A DNA stretch of 47,020 nt, from contig CAJWAR010000032.1 of NCBI GenBank assembly GCA_913020445.1, positions 1-47,020 of the forward strand, in the 5' to 3' direction. The notes beneath the pieces were generated by a model, which was given only the letters and a program-made list of their open reading frames with translations, was not told the origin of the DNA and searched no databases. This document shows positions 7,770 through 16,814 of this stretch, piece after piece. Positions within the stretch are counted from its first letter, which is position 1; every line of letters starts with the position of its first letter. This DNA comes from an uncultured Rhodospirillaceae bacterium (GTDB taxonomy: Bacteria > Pseudomonadota > Alphaproteobacteria > Rhodospirillales > UBA2165). Position numbers and translations under genes: made by a program.

Positions 7770-8195
7770 TCAATTCTTCGCCGTATCGATAATTTCAATT
7801 TCATGACTAACCTCGGCCGTCTTGCCGAGCATAATGGTCGCCGAGCAATATGTCTCTGCTGATAGTTTAACCGCGCGCTCGACTTTATTTGGATCGAGAT
7901 TGCGTCCGGTGACGATATAGCGCACAGCTATTTTGGTAAAAACCTTGGGAATATCTTCAGCCCGTTCGGCCTCAAGCTCAACCGCACAATCAGCGACATC
8001 CTCGCGGGATTTCTCCAGTATTTCGACAACGTCGTAAGCCGTGCAGCCGCCCATCCCCAGCAGCAAAGCCTCCATTGGCCGGATGCCGAGATCGCGGCCG
8101 CCCCCTGCCGGATCACCATCCATAACCATCGAATGGCCACTTCCTGATTCGCCAAGAAAAGTTCTATCCTGAACCCATTTAACACGCGCTTTCAT
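7770..8195 (-). CDS. OsmC family protein
   Basis: A 141-residue OsmC/Ohr-superfamily protein. Cys51 (MGGCTAYDVVEIL) and Cys117 (ETYCSAT) are the paired cysteines that give peroxidase activity in Ohr and OsmC, and RPMEALLLGMGGCT is the usual helix around the first of them. It most resembles the YhfA-like branch, whose substrate is less certain than the true organic-hydroperoxide reductases. Starting at the ATG at 8195 gives the family N-terminus (MKARVKWV); a longer in-frame start at 8252 would add 19 atypical residues. It is convergent to the zinc-ribbon gene and divergent from the beta-propeller gene, so it is probably a single-gene unit. Confidence 0.9.
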   Translation of the reverse strand: MKARVKWVQDRTFLGESGSGHSMVMDGDPAGGGRDLGIRPMEALLLGMGGCTAYDVVEILEKSREDVADCAVELEAERAEDIPKVFTKIAVRYIVTGRNLDPNKVERAVKLSAETYCSATIMLGKTAEVSHEIEIIDTAKN

Positions 8196-8344
8196 GATTT
8201 CATCTCTATTCCATGATGTTGCAGGAGCGGCAAGTGTAGCGGTTAATTTCACAGAACGAAATCATCTTACATTTGGGCTTTAACTCGTTGCAATAATTCG
8301 CTCTTATTAGAAAGTAACAAAATAATAATTCGGAGAAGACCCCA

Positions 8345-9403
8345 ATGTTGTTTAATAGTTTCGGCCTGACCCACCACGATGTGGATCGAGCGACCCCAGG
8401 CTTTACCTTATTTGCCCCGATCAACCATGATCACGCTAATCTGCTCAATATCGAAGGTGAGATCGTCCATCAGTGGCAGTTAAAAAAAGGCGGCATCAAC
8501 CACTGTATGCTCCTCCCCAACGGCAATTTATTTATCGGCGAAGGCACCGAAGATGGCCCACCCATCCCGGCTGGCAAGGGTGGCTGGCTCAGGGAGTATG
8601 ATTGGGACAGCAATATTGTCTGGGAACACCATGATGAAAACCAGCACCATGATGCCAGGCGCCTGCCGAACGGCAATACCGTCTATATCGCTTGGAACAA
8701 GATGAATGATGAAGACGCTGAAAGGATTAAAGGCGGGCTGGCCGGGACCGAAGATGCTTTCGATGCTGGTGGTCCCTATGAAGATGTTATCAGAGAAATC
8801 GATGTAGATGGTAATGTGGTCTGGGAGTGGCACTCGACAGAACTCGATATGGACAAATATCTCATTTGCCCGCTCTGCAAACGCCATGAATGGGCCCATG
8901 CCAATACCTGCGCACCGCTGCCCAATGGCGACATCATGGTGAGTTACCGGGTGCTCAATTTGCTGATCATCGTCGACCGGCAAACCGGCAAGGTTAAGTG
9001 GGAGCACCATGATATAGAGCTTGGCCACCAGCACGATTGCCACATGTTGGATAACGGCAATGTATTGGTTTATGCCAACGGCATGCACGGCGGTGATATA
9101 TTTTTCTCCCGCGTCGTCGAGTTCGATCCGATCAGTAAATCAACCAAATGGGAATATCGCGGCAAACCGGCACTTAGCTTCTTCAGTCCGCATATCAGCG
9201 GAATGCAGCGCCTGGACAGCGGTAACACGTTGATCTGCGAGGGCGGTAAGGGCTGTATTTTTGAAGTAACGCCGGAAGGCGATGTGGTTTGGCAGTATGT
9301 TTCGGACTTTTGGACGCACAACCCATTGGCTGGCGATGTAAATTGGGTATTCAGAGCCTATCGCTACGCTGCCGACAGCCCGCAAATTCAAAATCGGGTC
9401 TGA
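8345..9403 (+). CDS. Arylsulfotransferase-like beta-propeller protein
   Basis: A 352-residue protein built from repeats: LPNGN or close variants recur at residues 58, 107, 192, 235 and 290, each a few residues after a conserved His, and VWEHH/VWEWH/KWEHH/KWEYR/VWQYV ends recur between them. This is the blade pattern of the arylsulfotransferase (ASST) beta-propeller families. Unlike E. coli-type ASST it has no signal peptide, so it is probably cytoplasmic. A CPLC-x2-H-x3-H-x3-C cluster (residues 175-189) could bind a metal. GGAG lies nine bases before the ATG. Sulfate transfer is a family guess; I cannot show catalytic residues. It lies between OsmC and an IclR regulator in the same direction as the latter. 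Confidence 0.75.
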   Translation: MLFNSFGLTHHDVDRATPGFTLFAPINHDHANLLNIEGEIVHQWQLKKGGINHCMLLPNGNLFIGEGTEDGPPIPAGKGGWLREYDWDSNIVWEHHDENQHHDARRLPNGNTVYIAWNKMNDEDAERIKGGLAGTEDAFDAGGPYEDVIREIDVDGNVVWEWHSTELDMDKYLICPLCKRHEWAHANTCAPLPNGDIMVSYRVLNLLIIVDRQTGKVKWEHHDIELGHQHDCHMLDNGNVLVYANGMHGGDIFFSRVVEFDPISKSTKWEYRGKPALSFFSPHISGMQRLDSGNTLICEGGKGCIFEVTPEGDVVWQYVSDFWTHNPLAGDVNWVFRAYRYAADSPQIQNRV

Positions 9404-9464
9404 ATAGCTTTCCACCACTGTGACAATCCGCTAGTTTTCACCTAATGAAATTTTGGTGATACAC

Positions 9465-10283
9465 ATGGTGGCACCGCAGAAAACTGAACCTAAGACTATT
9501 CGCGCCTTGGAACGCGGGCTTGAGATCATGCAAATTCTGCAAGAGCACGGCCGCGCCTCGTTAAACGATCTTTATCATGCTTCGAGCCTGCCGCGACCGA
9601 CAATCCTGCGGGTCTTGCGCACGCTGGATCAAGCCGGCTGGATACGGCGCGGCTTAGGCGATGGTCTCTATCGCAACAGTTTCAAAATTGAGCGTTTGGT
9701 TGAAGGGTTGGATCAATCTGACCGGTTGGCGGAAATTGCTGCGCCCCATCTGGATATGATCTGTGAGAAAGCATCTTGGCCCGCCGAATTAACCGTTCTT
9801 AGCTCGTCAGGCATGCATATGGAGCTTAAAGAAACCAGCCGCGCCAGTTCTCCTTTTTTACTTAACCGCGACAATATCGGTCATATGATTAACTTTCCGC
9901 TCTCTTCAGTCGGCCGAGCTTATCTTGCTTTCTGCGGCGATGATGAAAGATCTGAGATAATTGAGCGTCTTAAAAAATCGACCAGCATCGCCAACCGCAG
10001 TGTGAGAAACGATGCCGGTTTTAAAAAATTTCTCGATGAAATTCGCCAAGCCGGTTATGCCACGCGCGAACCGTCATTCGGCGGCGGACAAAACCCACTG
10101 AAATCAAGCTTCGACGACGGCCTTGATGCCGTTGCTGTACCGATCCTGGCAAAAAAGGGCGTGCTGGGCTGCATTACCTTGGCCTGGATTAGAAAAGCTG
10201 CCCCGATTAAAGAAATTGTCGATGAATATCTGGACGATTTGCAAACAGCGGCTAAGGATATCGCCGCACAGTTCGAGACCTAA
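9465..10283 (+). CDS. IclR family transcriptional regulator
   Basis: A 272-residue regulator. The N-terminal winged helix-turn-helix spans about residues 15-70 (RALERGLEIMQIL, SLPRPTILRVLRTLDQAGWI), and the C-terminal IclR effector domain includes GRAYLAF, GYATREP and AVAVPILAKKGVLGCITLAW. The ATG at 9465 is chosen over a TTG at 9453. IclR proteins typically control catabolic operons for aromatic or small organic acids, so the FAH-TRAP-amidohydrolase run 2-7 kb to the left is a reasonable target, although the intervening genes make that an inference. It ends nine bases before the convergent ABC exporter gene; a weak AAGCT/AGCTT hairpin spans that junction. Confidence 0.94.
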   Translation: MVAPQKTEPKTIRALERGLEIMQILQEHGRASLNDLYHASSLPRPTILRVLRTLDQAGWIRRGLGDGLYRNSFKIERLVEGLDQSDRLAEIAAPHLDMICEKASWPAELTVLSSSGMHMELKETSRASSPFLLNRDNIGHMINFPLSSVGRAYLAFCGDDERSEIIERLKKSTSIANRSVRNDAGFKKFLDEIRQAGYATREPSFGGGQNPLKSSFDDGLDAVAVPILAKKGVLGCITLAWIRKAAPIKEIVDEYLDDLQTAAKDIAAQFET

Positions 10284-10291
10284 GCTACAAA

Positions 10292-12157
10292 TCAGCTTTT
10301 AAAGTTGAGCGCTTCTTTGATCAACTCATCCGGCACGTCATCAAACGAGGCGTAATTCAGCGTATAAAGCCGGTGATACATACCGTCCATGGCCATCAAT
10401 TCGTCATGACTGCCGGTTTCGATAATTTCACCGTCCTGCAGAACGATAATGCGATCTGCACCCCGCACCGTTGCCAGCCGATGGGCAATCACAATACCCG
10501 TCCGGCCCTCCAGCATCACCGCCAGTGCTTCTTGAATTTGCCGTTCGGTAAAGCTGTCGATATTGGCGGTTGCTTCATCCAGTACCAATATTTTCGCATC
10601 CGCTACGATGGCCCGGGCAAAACTTATAAGTTGCCGCTGACCGATCGATAGGCTGCCGCCGCGTTGACCAAGGATGGTGTTATAGCCGTCCGGCAGTTTC
10701 TCGATAAAATCGTGCGCGCCAACGGCTATTGCCGCCGTTTCCACTTCTTGTTGAGTGGCGTCTAATTTGTGATAGCGAATGTTTTCAAACACGGTACCGG
10801 TAAACAGGAACGGCTCCTGCAACACCATCGCGACGGTTTCGCCCAGGCTGTCTTGGGTCACGTCCCGGATGTCTTTGCCGCCGATGCGAATTTCGCCTTC
10901 CCAAATATCATAGAACCGGTGCAGCAAAGCTGTCGTTGAGGTTTTGCCCGATCCGGTTGGCCCGACCAGGGCCACTGTTTCACCCGGCATAATCTCAAAA
11001 TTAATGTTTTTAAGCACCGGTTGATCCGGCAGATAGCCAAAGGTGACATCTTTGAAAATCACCGAGCCATCGGTATCTCCTATCGGTTCCGCATCCGGCT
11101 TATCCTCAACATCGATTTTAACATCGAGTACTTCGAAGATACGCTGGCCGGAAGCCATCGCGCGTTGCATGACGCTGTATTGCATGGTTAGCGAGCGGAT
11201 CGGATCAAAGAAGCGCTGCACATAAAACAGAAACGCCACCATCACGCCCAGATCAAGGCTGTCTTTGAGCACTAAATTACCGCCGACGATGATAACAATC
11301 GCCATCGCGGAACCGGTTAAGGTATCAACCGTCGGCACCATAATTTGCGCCAATTTTACTGCCTTCAAATGAGCCCGCAAATTGTCATGGGCCTTTTCCT
11401 CGTAGGCGTCGAAATTGACACTTTGGCGGGTCATTTCCTGAACTGTGCGCACGCCATTAATGTTCTCAGCCAAGGCGCCATTGACAATCGATGACGTTTC
11501 GCGCGCCCGCATGAAGGCTTTCTTGGCAATTGGCAGCCAGACCATACGAACGATAAATAGCGCCGGCACGACCGACAGGGTCAGCAATCCCAATTGCCAA
11601 TCCAAAGTCAGCAGCACGATGATAATGCCGATCAGCAGGATAAAATCACCAATCGCGAAAATCGATGTTTCGAGAAATTCCTGGATTGAGTTCACATCGC
11701 CTTGCAGGCGTGACATCAATCGTCCGACCTCGGTCTTATCCATGAAAGACAGCGAGACTTCCTGGAGATGAACAAACATGGCGCGGCGAAGATCGATCAA
11801 AATACGCTCGGCCAGCTTGGCGACGATGGTTAGCTGAAAATAATTCGAAACATAATTGACGGTGACCACGCCAAAGAAAATCTGCACCGCCAAGACAAGG
11901 AGGTCATAACCATCCGGTCCCTTGCCAACAGCACTGTCGACAGCGTCTCGGATAATCAATGGAATGGCAATTTGCGTAAGGGTGTAGATAATGACCGCCA
12001 CGAAGGCGATATAAATTGTTTTTTTATAAGGTGTGACGAATTCGATAAAGCGGCGAATGACGTTACCGTCAAAGACCACGCCAAACATTTCCTCGCCGCG
12101 CAGATGTCCCGTCGAGGCTGCGCTGCCATGGGTTATATTATGACCAATATCCGCCAT
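10292..12157 (-). CDS. ABC exporter half-transporter, second subunit
   Basis: A 621-residue type IV ABC exporter half: six transmembrane helices in about residues 35-320, then one nucleotide-binding domain. Walker A is GPTGSGKTS, Walker B ILVLDEATANIDS with the catalytic Glu present, and the H-loop is IAHRLATV. The signature is LSIGQ rather than LSGGQ. Its start lies three bases after the stop of the preceding ABC gene, so the two are translationally coupled and very likely form a heterodimer in the inner membrane. The intact Walker B here with a deviant signature mirrors the partner's opposite pattern. Substrate may be a lipid, glycan precursor or drug; the flanking glycosyltransferase genes are suggestive only. 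Confidence 0.94.
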   Translation of the reverse strand: MADIGHNITHGSAASTGHLRGEEMFGVVFDGNVIRRFIEFVTPYKKTIYIAFVAVIIYTLTQIAIPLIIRDAVDSAVGKGPDGYDLLVLAVQIFFGVVTVNYVSNYFQLTIVAKLAERILIDLRRAMFVHLQEVSLSFMDKTEVGRLMSRLQGDVNSIQEFLETSIFAIGDFILLIGIIIVLLTLDWQLGLLTLSVVPALFIVRMVWLPIAKKAFMRARETSSIVNGALAENINGVRTVQEMTRQSVNFDAYEEKAHDNLRAHLKAVKLAQIMVPTVDTLTGSAMAIVIIVGGNLVLKDSLDLGVMVAFLFYVQRFFDPIRSLTMQYSVMQRAMASGQRIFEVLDVKIDVEDKPDAEPIGDTDGSVIFKDVTFGYLPDQPVLKNINFEIMPGETVALVGPTGSGKTSTTALLHRFYDIWEGEIRIGGKDIRDVTQDSLGETVAMVLQEPFLFTGTVFENIRYHKLDATQQEVETAAIAVGAHDFIEKLPDGYNTILGQRGGSLSIGQRQLISFARAIVADAKILVLDEATANIDSFTERQIQEALAVMLEGRTGIVIAHRLATVRGADRIIVLQDGEIIETGSHDELMAMDGMYHRLYTLNYASFDDVPDELIKEALNFKS

Positions 12158-12160
12158 GGC

Positions 12161-14068
12161 TTAGCCTTCGGCCTCCTCGGTAGGTATACCGGCCTGCAGA
12201 TCGTAGAGCGCGCGATAGCGGCCATTCTGCTCCAACAGGCTGTCATGATTACCCCGCTCGACAATGCTGCCTTCGTCGAGAAACAATATTTCATCAGCAT
12301 GCATGAGCGAGCTGAGGCGATGCGAAATAACAATGGTCGCGCGTTCCTTGGTAACTTCTTTGAGGGCGGCGCGAATGCGTTGTTCGGTCGCGGCATCAAT
12401 GGCAGCCGTGGAATCATCAAAGACCATAAATTGTGGTGTCAGCATAACGCTGCGCGCTATCGAGAGGCGTTGGCGCTGGCCGCCCGAAAGCGACACCCCA
12501 CGTTCGCCGACAATCGTATCGTACCCTTGCGGCAGATTTTCGATATAGGCGTGAAGCTGCGCCGACTCGGTTGCCGACACCACCCGCTCCTGCTCGGCCC
12601 AAGGCTCGCCATAGGCGACATTGGCATCGATTTCAGAGGTAAACAGGAAGGTATCCTGCTGGACGACGCCAACCGCGGCGCGCAAGCTATCCAGGGTCAC
12701 CTCGCGAATGTCCTGGTCATCGATGGTAATGCGCCCCGATGTGACATCGTAGAACCGTGGTATCAAATGGGCGATGGTTGATTTGCCGCTGCCCGGCGGG
12801 CCGACGATGCCGATGGTCTGCCCCGCGTGGACCTCAAAATTAATATCCTTAATCGTGGCATCACCCGGATCATTTTCAGGTGAGCCCGCATAGGAGAAGG
12901 CAACGTTTTCAAACTTTAATACGCCGCCTTTTATTTCAAGATTTTGTGCCGTCGGCCGGTCTTGTACGGCAGGTTCAATATCCAATATTTCAAACAGACG
13001 CACACCCGAAACAGACGCCCGCGCAATACCATTGATGACCATTCCAGTTTGGCGGATCGGCATTTGCAAAACCGTCATAAAGGCCAGAAACTGGGTCAAT
13101 TCACCGACCGTTACCTCACCATCCAGCACTTTTAAGCCGCCGACCCACAATACCAGCCCCATCGCCAGGAAGTAGGCGTAGGTCATGACCGACGTATTGC
13201 TGTAGCGCACGCTCACCCGTTGGATGGCTATCGCCAGCGCCTTTGCCGACGAAGTGTCAAATTTTTCAATTTCAAAATCCTGAGCGGCAAAGGCCCGGAC
13301 CACCCGGATACCGCCGAGATTTTCCTCCATGATGCGAGTGAGGTGAGATAATCGTTCCTGCAGTATCCGCCACAGGGCGCGCGATTTTAGCCTGAATACC
13401 GAGGCCCGCCAGAGCGCAAAGGGCACAAAGCTCAAGCTCAGCAAGCCGAGCACAACATCATTGCCCATATATATAAAAGCGCCGCCACCAACCAGCATGA
13501 CCAGCAGAATGGGCCGCAGGATACCGTGCTCGACAAAGCGGCGCACGCCTTCGATATCCAGCATGCCGCGGGTCATCAAATCACCCGAATGCACCCGGTC
13601 ATGGTAAGAGAAACTTAAACGCTGTAATTTTTCAAAATAGGCCAGCCGCAATTCGTAAGCCGTCCGCTGGCCAATCGCCTCGCCCAAATAATTGTGCAGC
13701 ATGGTGAACAGACCACGCAAAATAGCGACACCGATTAACAGTCCCGCCGCTGTCCACAAGGCTTCTTCCGCCGCACCATGAGATGCCTTGGCGCCGCCCA
13801 GCAACCCCGTTGCATGATCAACCGCCTCGCCCAGAAACCGCGGGATATACAATTGAAAAAAAGCAGCAACAATGACAGCGATAACGGCGATGGGAAACTG
13901 CACGCGATACTGCATGGCCATGCGCGCAATTCGCGACAGCGAGCCAAGACCTTTGCGATAATCGCCATCAAGCGTCGGCACTTTATAATCCATGCCGCCA
14001 CGCTGGCTGTCTAAAATTTCATCGGCGGTTTGGTTATTTGCGGATCTATTCACCCGGCATTTCCCCAT
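12161..14068 (-). CDS. ABC exporter half-transporter, first subunit
   Basis: A membrane-plus-ATPase half-exporter of about 635 residues. Walker A is GPPGSGKST, the signature is a canonical LSGGQRQR, the H-loop ISHRLSSL. Walker B reads FMVFDDSTAAID: the catalytic Glu is replaced by Asp, as in the degenerate site of heterodimeric exporters such as TM287/288. The start is uncertain. ATG at 14068 is given; GTG at 14053 has a better site (GGGGA), and longer readings to 14152 use TTG. The gene is first of the two-gene set and is divergent from the glycosyltransferase gene, so its promoter lies in about 14069-14240. Confidence 0.9.
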   Translation of the reverse strand: MGKCRVNRSANNQTADEILDSQRGGMDYKVPTLDGDYRKGLGSLSRIARMAMQYRVQFPIAVIAVIVAAFFQLYIPRFLGEAVDHATGLLGGAKASHGAAEEALWTAAGLLIGVAILRGLFTMLHNYLGEAIGQRTAYELRLAYFEKLQRLSFSYHDRVHSGDLMTRGMLDIEGVRRFVEHGILRPILLVMLVGGGAFIYMGNDVVLGLLSLSFVPFALWRASVFRLKSRALWRILQERLSHLTRIMEENLGGIRVVRAFAAQDFEIEKFDTSSAKALAIAIQRVSVRYSNTSVMTYAYFLAMGLVLWVGGLKVLDGEVTVGELTQFLAFMTVLQMPIRQTGMVINGIARASVSGVRLFEILDIEPAVQDRPTAQNLEIKGGVLKFENVAFSYAGSPENDPGDATIKDINFEVHAGQTIGIVGPPGSGKSTIAHLIPRFYDVTSGRITIDDQDIREVTLDSLRAAVGVVQQDTFLFTSEIDANVAYGEPWAEQERVVSATESAQLHAYIENLPQGYDTIVGERGVSLSGGQRQRLSIARSVMLTPQFMVFDDSTAAIDAATEQRIRAALKEVTKERATIVISHRLSSLMHADEILFLDEGSIVERGNHDSLLEQNGRYRALYDLQAGIPTEEAEG

Positions 14069-14168
14069 CTCATCGTTTTTGTTGTTCTTAATTTCAGCTC
14101 TGAATCTAAACCACCATTTAGTGAGATACAACTCCCTCCCTTGAATAGACAACGATCACGCAGCACCC

Positions 14169-14960
14169 TTGATTTTCCCTGATCATTGCGGGCACTATCG
14201 CAGCCGGAGTTCAGTCAATCTCAACCGTACTGGGAGAAACCTAATCCAACGATACGCTCTGATATGCCCAACTCGAGGCCGGCCAGACCGCCTTCGAGAG
14301 TTTATCTCAAGCGCGCTCGGCACCGCCGCCCAGCCGGATCGGATCGAGATATTGCTCTATGTCGATGACGACGATCCTGAGCGCGAGGTTTACGAAAAAG
14401 TGATCGCCCAACTGGCAGAAGAAAATAATAAGGGCTCGATATCACTTACCATCGGCCCATCAATCGGGGTGCCGCGTGCCGCCAATAAACTCGCCGAGCT
14501 TACGGCGGCGGATATCTTCATGACCGCCAATGACGATCAGGTATATGTTGATGAAGGCTGGGACGACCGGCTTGATGCTGAAATTGAAAAATATCCCGAT
14601 GGCGTCTTTTGCCTGTGGTTCAATGATAAATGGGAGTCGGAAAATTTCTGCACCTTTCCAATCCTGAGCCGGCGGTGGGTCGAAACACTGGGCTACCTCC
14701 AATTTCCTTTTTTCGAACATTTTTTTGCCGATGCCTGGCTCTGGATGCTCGCCAAAGCCGTCGGCCGGGATCACTACATCGAAGATATGGTGGTCGAGCA
14801 CCGCCATTGGAAAACCGGGAAATCAGAAAAAGATGCGACCTACGAAATGCATGCGACGTCTGAAGACGATTCCCGTCATGCCAGAGACCGCGCCGTCATT
14901 GACAAATTTGAGCGCTATTTCCTCGCCGACGTCGAAGCCTTAAAAGCCATCATGACATGA
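14169..14960 (+). CDS. Glycosyltransferase family 2-like protein
   Basis: A GT-A fold glycosyltransferase-like protein of up to 263 residues. The recognisable domain begins at YALICPTRGRPDRLREF and has a DDDDPE acidic motif after LLYV (nucleotide-sugar and metal binding), ANDDQVYVDEGWDD, and a later FFADAWLWMLAK. The only standard in-frame start before the domain is TTG at 14169, which would add about 26 unlikely residues. A good Shine-Dalgarno (GGGAGA, 14232-14237) sits exactly six bases before an in-frame ATC at 14244, immediately before the domain, so a rare ATC start or a mutated ATG is possible. It overlaps the next gene by four bases (ATGA) and is coupled to it. Sugar and acceptor unknown. 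Confidence 0.78.
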   Translation: MIFPDHCGHYRSRSSVNLNRTGRNLIQRYALICPTRGRPDRLREFISSALGTAAQPDRIEILLYVDDDDPEREVYEKVIAQLAEENNKGSISLTIGPSIGVPRAANKLAELTAADIFMTANDDQVYVDEGWDDRLDAEIEKYPDGVFCLWFNDKWESENFCTFPILSRRWVETLGYLQFPFFEHFFADAWLWMLAKAVGRDHYIEDMVVEHRHWKTGKSEKDATYEMHATSEDDSRHARDRAVIDKFERYFLADVEALKAIMT

Positions 14961-16741
14961 CGCTTGAGCAAAATTTACAGAAAGCGGTCGAGCATCATCT
15001 GGCAGGTGATATCGGCACAGCTTTTGATCTCTATGCTGAGGTATTAGCGACAGAACCCGATCATTTAACCGCCTTGGTCAATCAAAGCGCCATATTCATG
15101 GATTTGGAACGACCCGCGGATGCAGCGTTATTACTTGAGCGCGCCGTTGATCTGGCGCCAGACGATATTGAGGCGCTCAATAATTATGGCAACGCTCTGC
15201 AGAAACTCGGTCAAACCGACGGCGCTATCGAGTGTTTTAACGCAGCCTTGAAACTGGCGCCGACAAACCGCGCGGTTCTAAGCAATTTGGGCCAGGCGCT
15301 GCTTCGGCGCGGCGATTACAGGGATGCAATTAATACACTCGAAGATGCCATTAAATACTCTGATAATAACACGGCGATCAAATTTATCGATGCCCTGGCT
15401 CTACCTGTTGTTGCCCAGGATAACGCACAAATGAACACCGCCCGTGAGCGTATGATCGAACAAGTAAGTCGTCTGGTGGAGGAAAATCTTTCGCTTGCAG
15501 ATCCATTGCGCGAAGTCGGCATGACAAATTTTGTCGCCGCCTATCACGGCCTCAATGACCGCCAAATTCAAGAACAGCTTGCTAATGCCTATCTTCAATC
15601 ATGCCCTGAATTAGCTTTCACCGCAGCCCATATAAATCAGCCCCGTCCTGCCGGTAAAATTAGAATCGGCTTTGCCTCGGTTCATTTGGGCAGCCACACC
15701 ATCGGTAAATTAAACCGCGCATTAATCACCCGGTTAGACCGCTCTAAATTCGAAGTGTTTGTTTTTTGTCCAGGTATCGATAAACGGGGTCAGGACGATA
15801 TCGTCGATGAGATTGCCGCAGCCGTGGACCATATTTATTTCCCGGCACCCGTGCTTGCCGCGACACGCGCAGCCATCGCCAAGGCGGTGCTTGATATACT
15901 TTATTATCCGGATATTGGCATGGAGCCTTTGACCTACTTTTTGGGTTTTGCCCGCCTTGCCCCCATTCAGTGCGTCACGGTCGGTCATCCCGTCACCACC
16001 GGCATTTCGACAATCGATTATTTTATTTCAAGTGAGGTGGTGGAGCCGGAAAACGCCGCGGATCATTATTCTGAAAAACTGGTCAAATTAAGTTCATTTT
16101 TTGCCGACTATAAATTGTCAGAATTGCCGGCGACATCAAGAACCCGAGTCGATTTTGATTTAGATGTAAATTCAAATCTCTATCTCTGCCCGCAAAGTTT
16201 ATTTAAGTTTCACCCGTCCTTCGATGAAATTCTGGCCGGTATACTTGAAGGCGACCCCAAGGGAGAGATCATTCTGCTCGCCGGCCAGCAACAGCATTGG
16301 ACAAAATTGTTGCAGGCTAGATTCAAACAATCTTTGAAAAGCACGCACAACCGGATAAAAATTCTACCCCGCCAAAGCGGTGCCGACTTTCTTCAATTAC
16401 TTTTACTCGCCGATGTGATTTTGGATACGCCTCATTTCTGTGGCGGCAATACAAACTATGAAGCCTTCGCCCTCGGTAAAGCCGTTGTTACTTTGCCGGG
16501 TGACTATATGCGCAGCCGCGTAACCGCCGGCCTCTACAGGCTCATGGAAATTACCGATGCGACCGCAGCAAATGCGGCAGATTATATCGATATCGCCGTC
16601 AATCTAGGCACCGACGAGAATGCGCGAGCCGAACTGGAAGAGCGCATTGCCAGGTCAGCTAATCGGATATTCAACACAAATTCCGCATTACGAGAACATG
16701 AGAGATTTTTTATTGAAGCAATGGCTGTGGCAGGTCATTAA
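14957..16741 (+). CDS. TPR protein with SPINDLY/OGT-like glycosyltransferase domain
   Basis: A 594-residue protein. Residues about 1-135 hold TPR units (ALVNQSAIFMDLERPADAA, ALNNYGNALQKLGQTDGAI, VLSNLGQALLRRGDYRDAI). Residues about 230-590 form a two-lobed GT41-type domain like O-GlcNAc transferase and SPINDLY: IRIGFASVHLGSHTIGKL, GHPVTTGISTIDYFIS, PQSLFKFHPSFDEIL and LDTPHFCGGNTNYEAFALG match that family's conserved blocks. Such proteins transfer a sugar to protein Ser/Thr or build surface glycans. It is coupled to the preceding glycosyltransferase. Its last 75 or so bases recur, 92 percent alike, after the nitrilase gene, where a decayed relative of this gene ends. Confidence 0.88.
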   Translation: MTLEQNLQKAVEHHLAGDIGTAFDLYAEVLATEPDHLTALVNQSAIFMDLERPADAALLLERAVDLAPDDIEALNNYGNALQKLGQTDGAIECFNAALKLAPTNRAVLSNLGQALLRRGDYRDAINTLEDAIKYSDNNTAIKFIDALALPVVAQDNAQMNTARERMIEQVSRLVEENLSLADPLREVGMTNFVAAYHGLNDRQIQEQLANAYLQSCPELAFTAAHINQPRPAGKIRIGFASVHLGSHTIGKLNRALITRLDRSKFEVFVFCPGIDKRGQDDIVDEIAAAVDHIYFPAPVLAATRAAIAKAVLDILYYPDIGMEPLTYFLGFARLAPIQCVTVGHPVTTGISTIDYFISSEVVEPENAADHYSEKLVKLSSFFADYKLSELPATSRTRVDFDLDVNSNLYLCPQSLFKFHPSFDEILAGILEGDPKGEIILLAGQQQHWTKLLQARFKQSLKSTHNRIKILPRQSGADFLQLLLLADVILDTPHFCGGNTNYEAFALGKAVVTLPGDYMRSRVTAGLYRLMEITDATAANAADYIDIAVNLGTDENARAELEERIARSANRIFNTNSALREHERFFIEAMAVAGH

Positions 16742-16743
16742 TC
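16713..16743 (+). repeat. 31-bp direct repeat, copy 1
   Basis: A 31-bp segment covering the last codons and stop of the OGT-like gene is repeated exactly at 18033-18063, 1320 bases further on. Similarity extends leftward, with six mismatches in the 75 bases up to and including the stop codon. The nitrilase gene lies between the copies. Confidence 0.93.
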
Positions 16744-16814
16744 CACCCCGGTACATTTCCAGATGTCCATCGCCGTGATCGGCGACGTCTGAATATATAA
16801 AATCGGAGGATTTT

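Noticed and set aside
8528-9088. Minus-strand open frame of 186 codons opposite the beta-propeller gene
   Set aside because: The repeated blade motifs on the plus strand are clear; the antisense frame reflects the repeat structure only.
10282-10300. AAGCT/AGCTTTT hairpin between the IclR and ABC genes
   Set aside because: A five-base stem with a short T-run is too weak to claim as a terminator.
11972-12781. Long plus-strand open frame of 269 codons opposite the ABC exporter genes
   Set aside because: It runs across the junction of two well-supported ABC genes, has no recognisable motif and arises from their codon use on the opposite strand.
16758-16791. Bulged hairpin (CAGATGT...ATCGCC / GGCGACGTCTG) after the OGT-like gene
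   Set aside because: The stem is interrupted and no T-run follows, so I do not call it a terminator.
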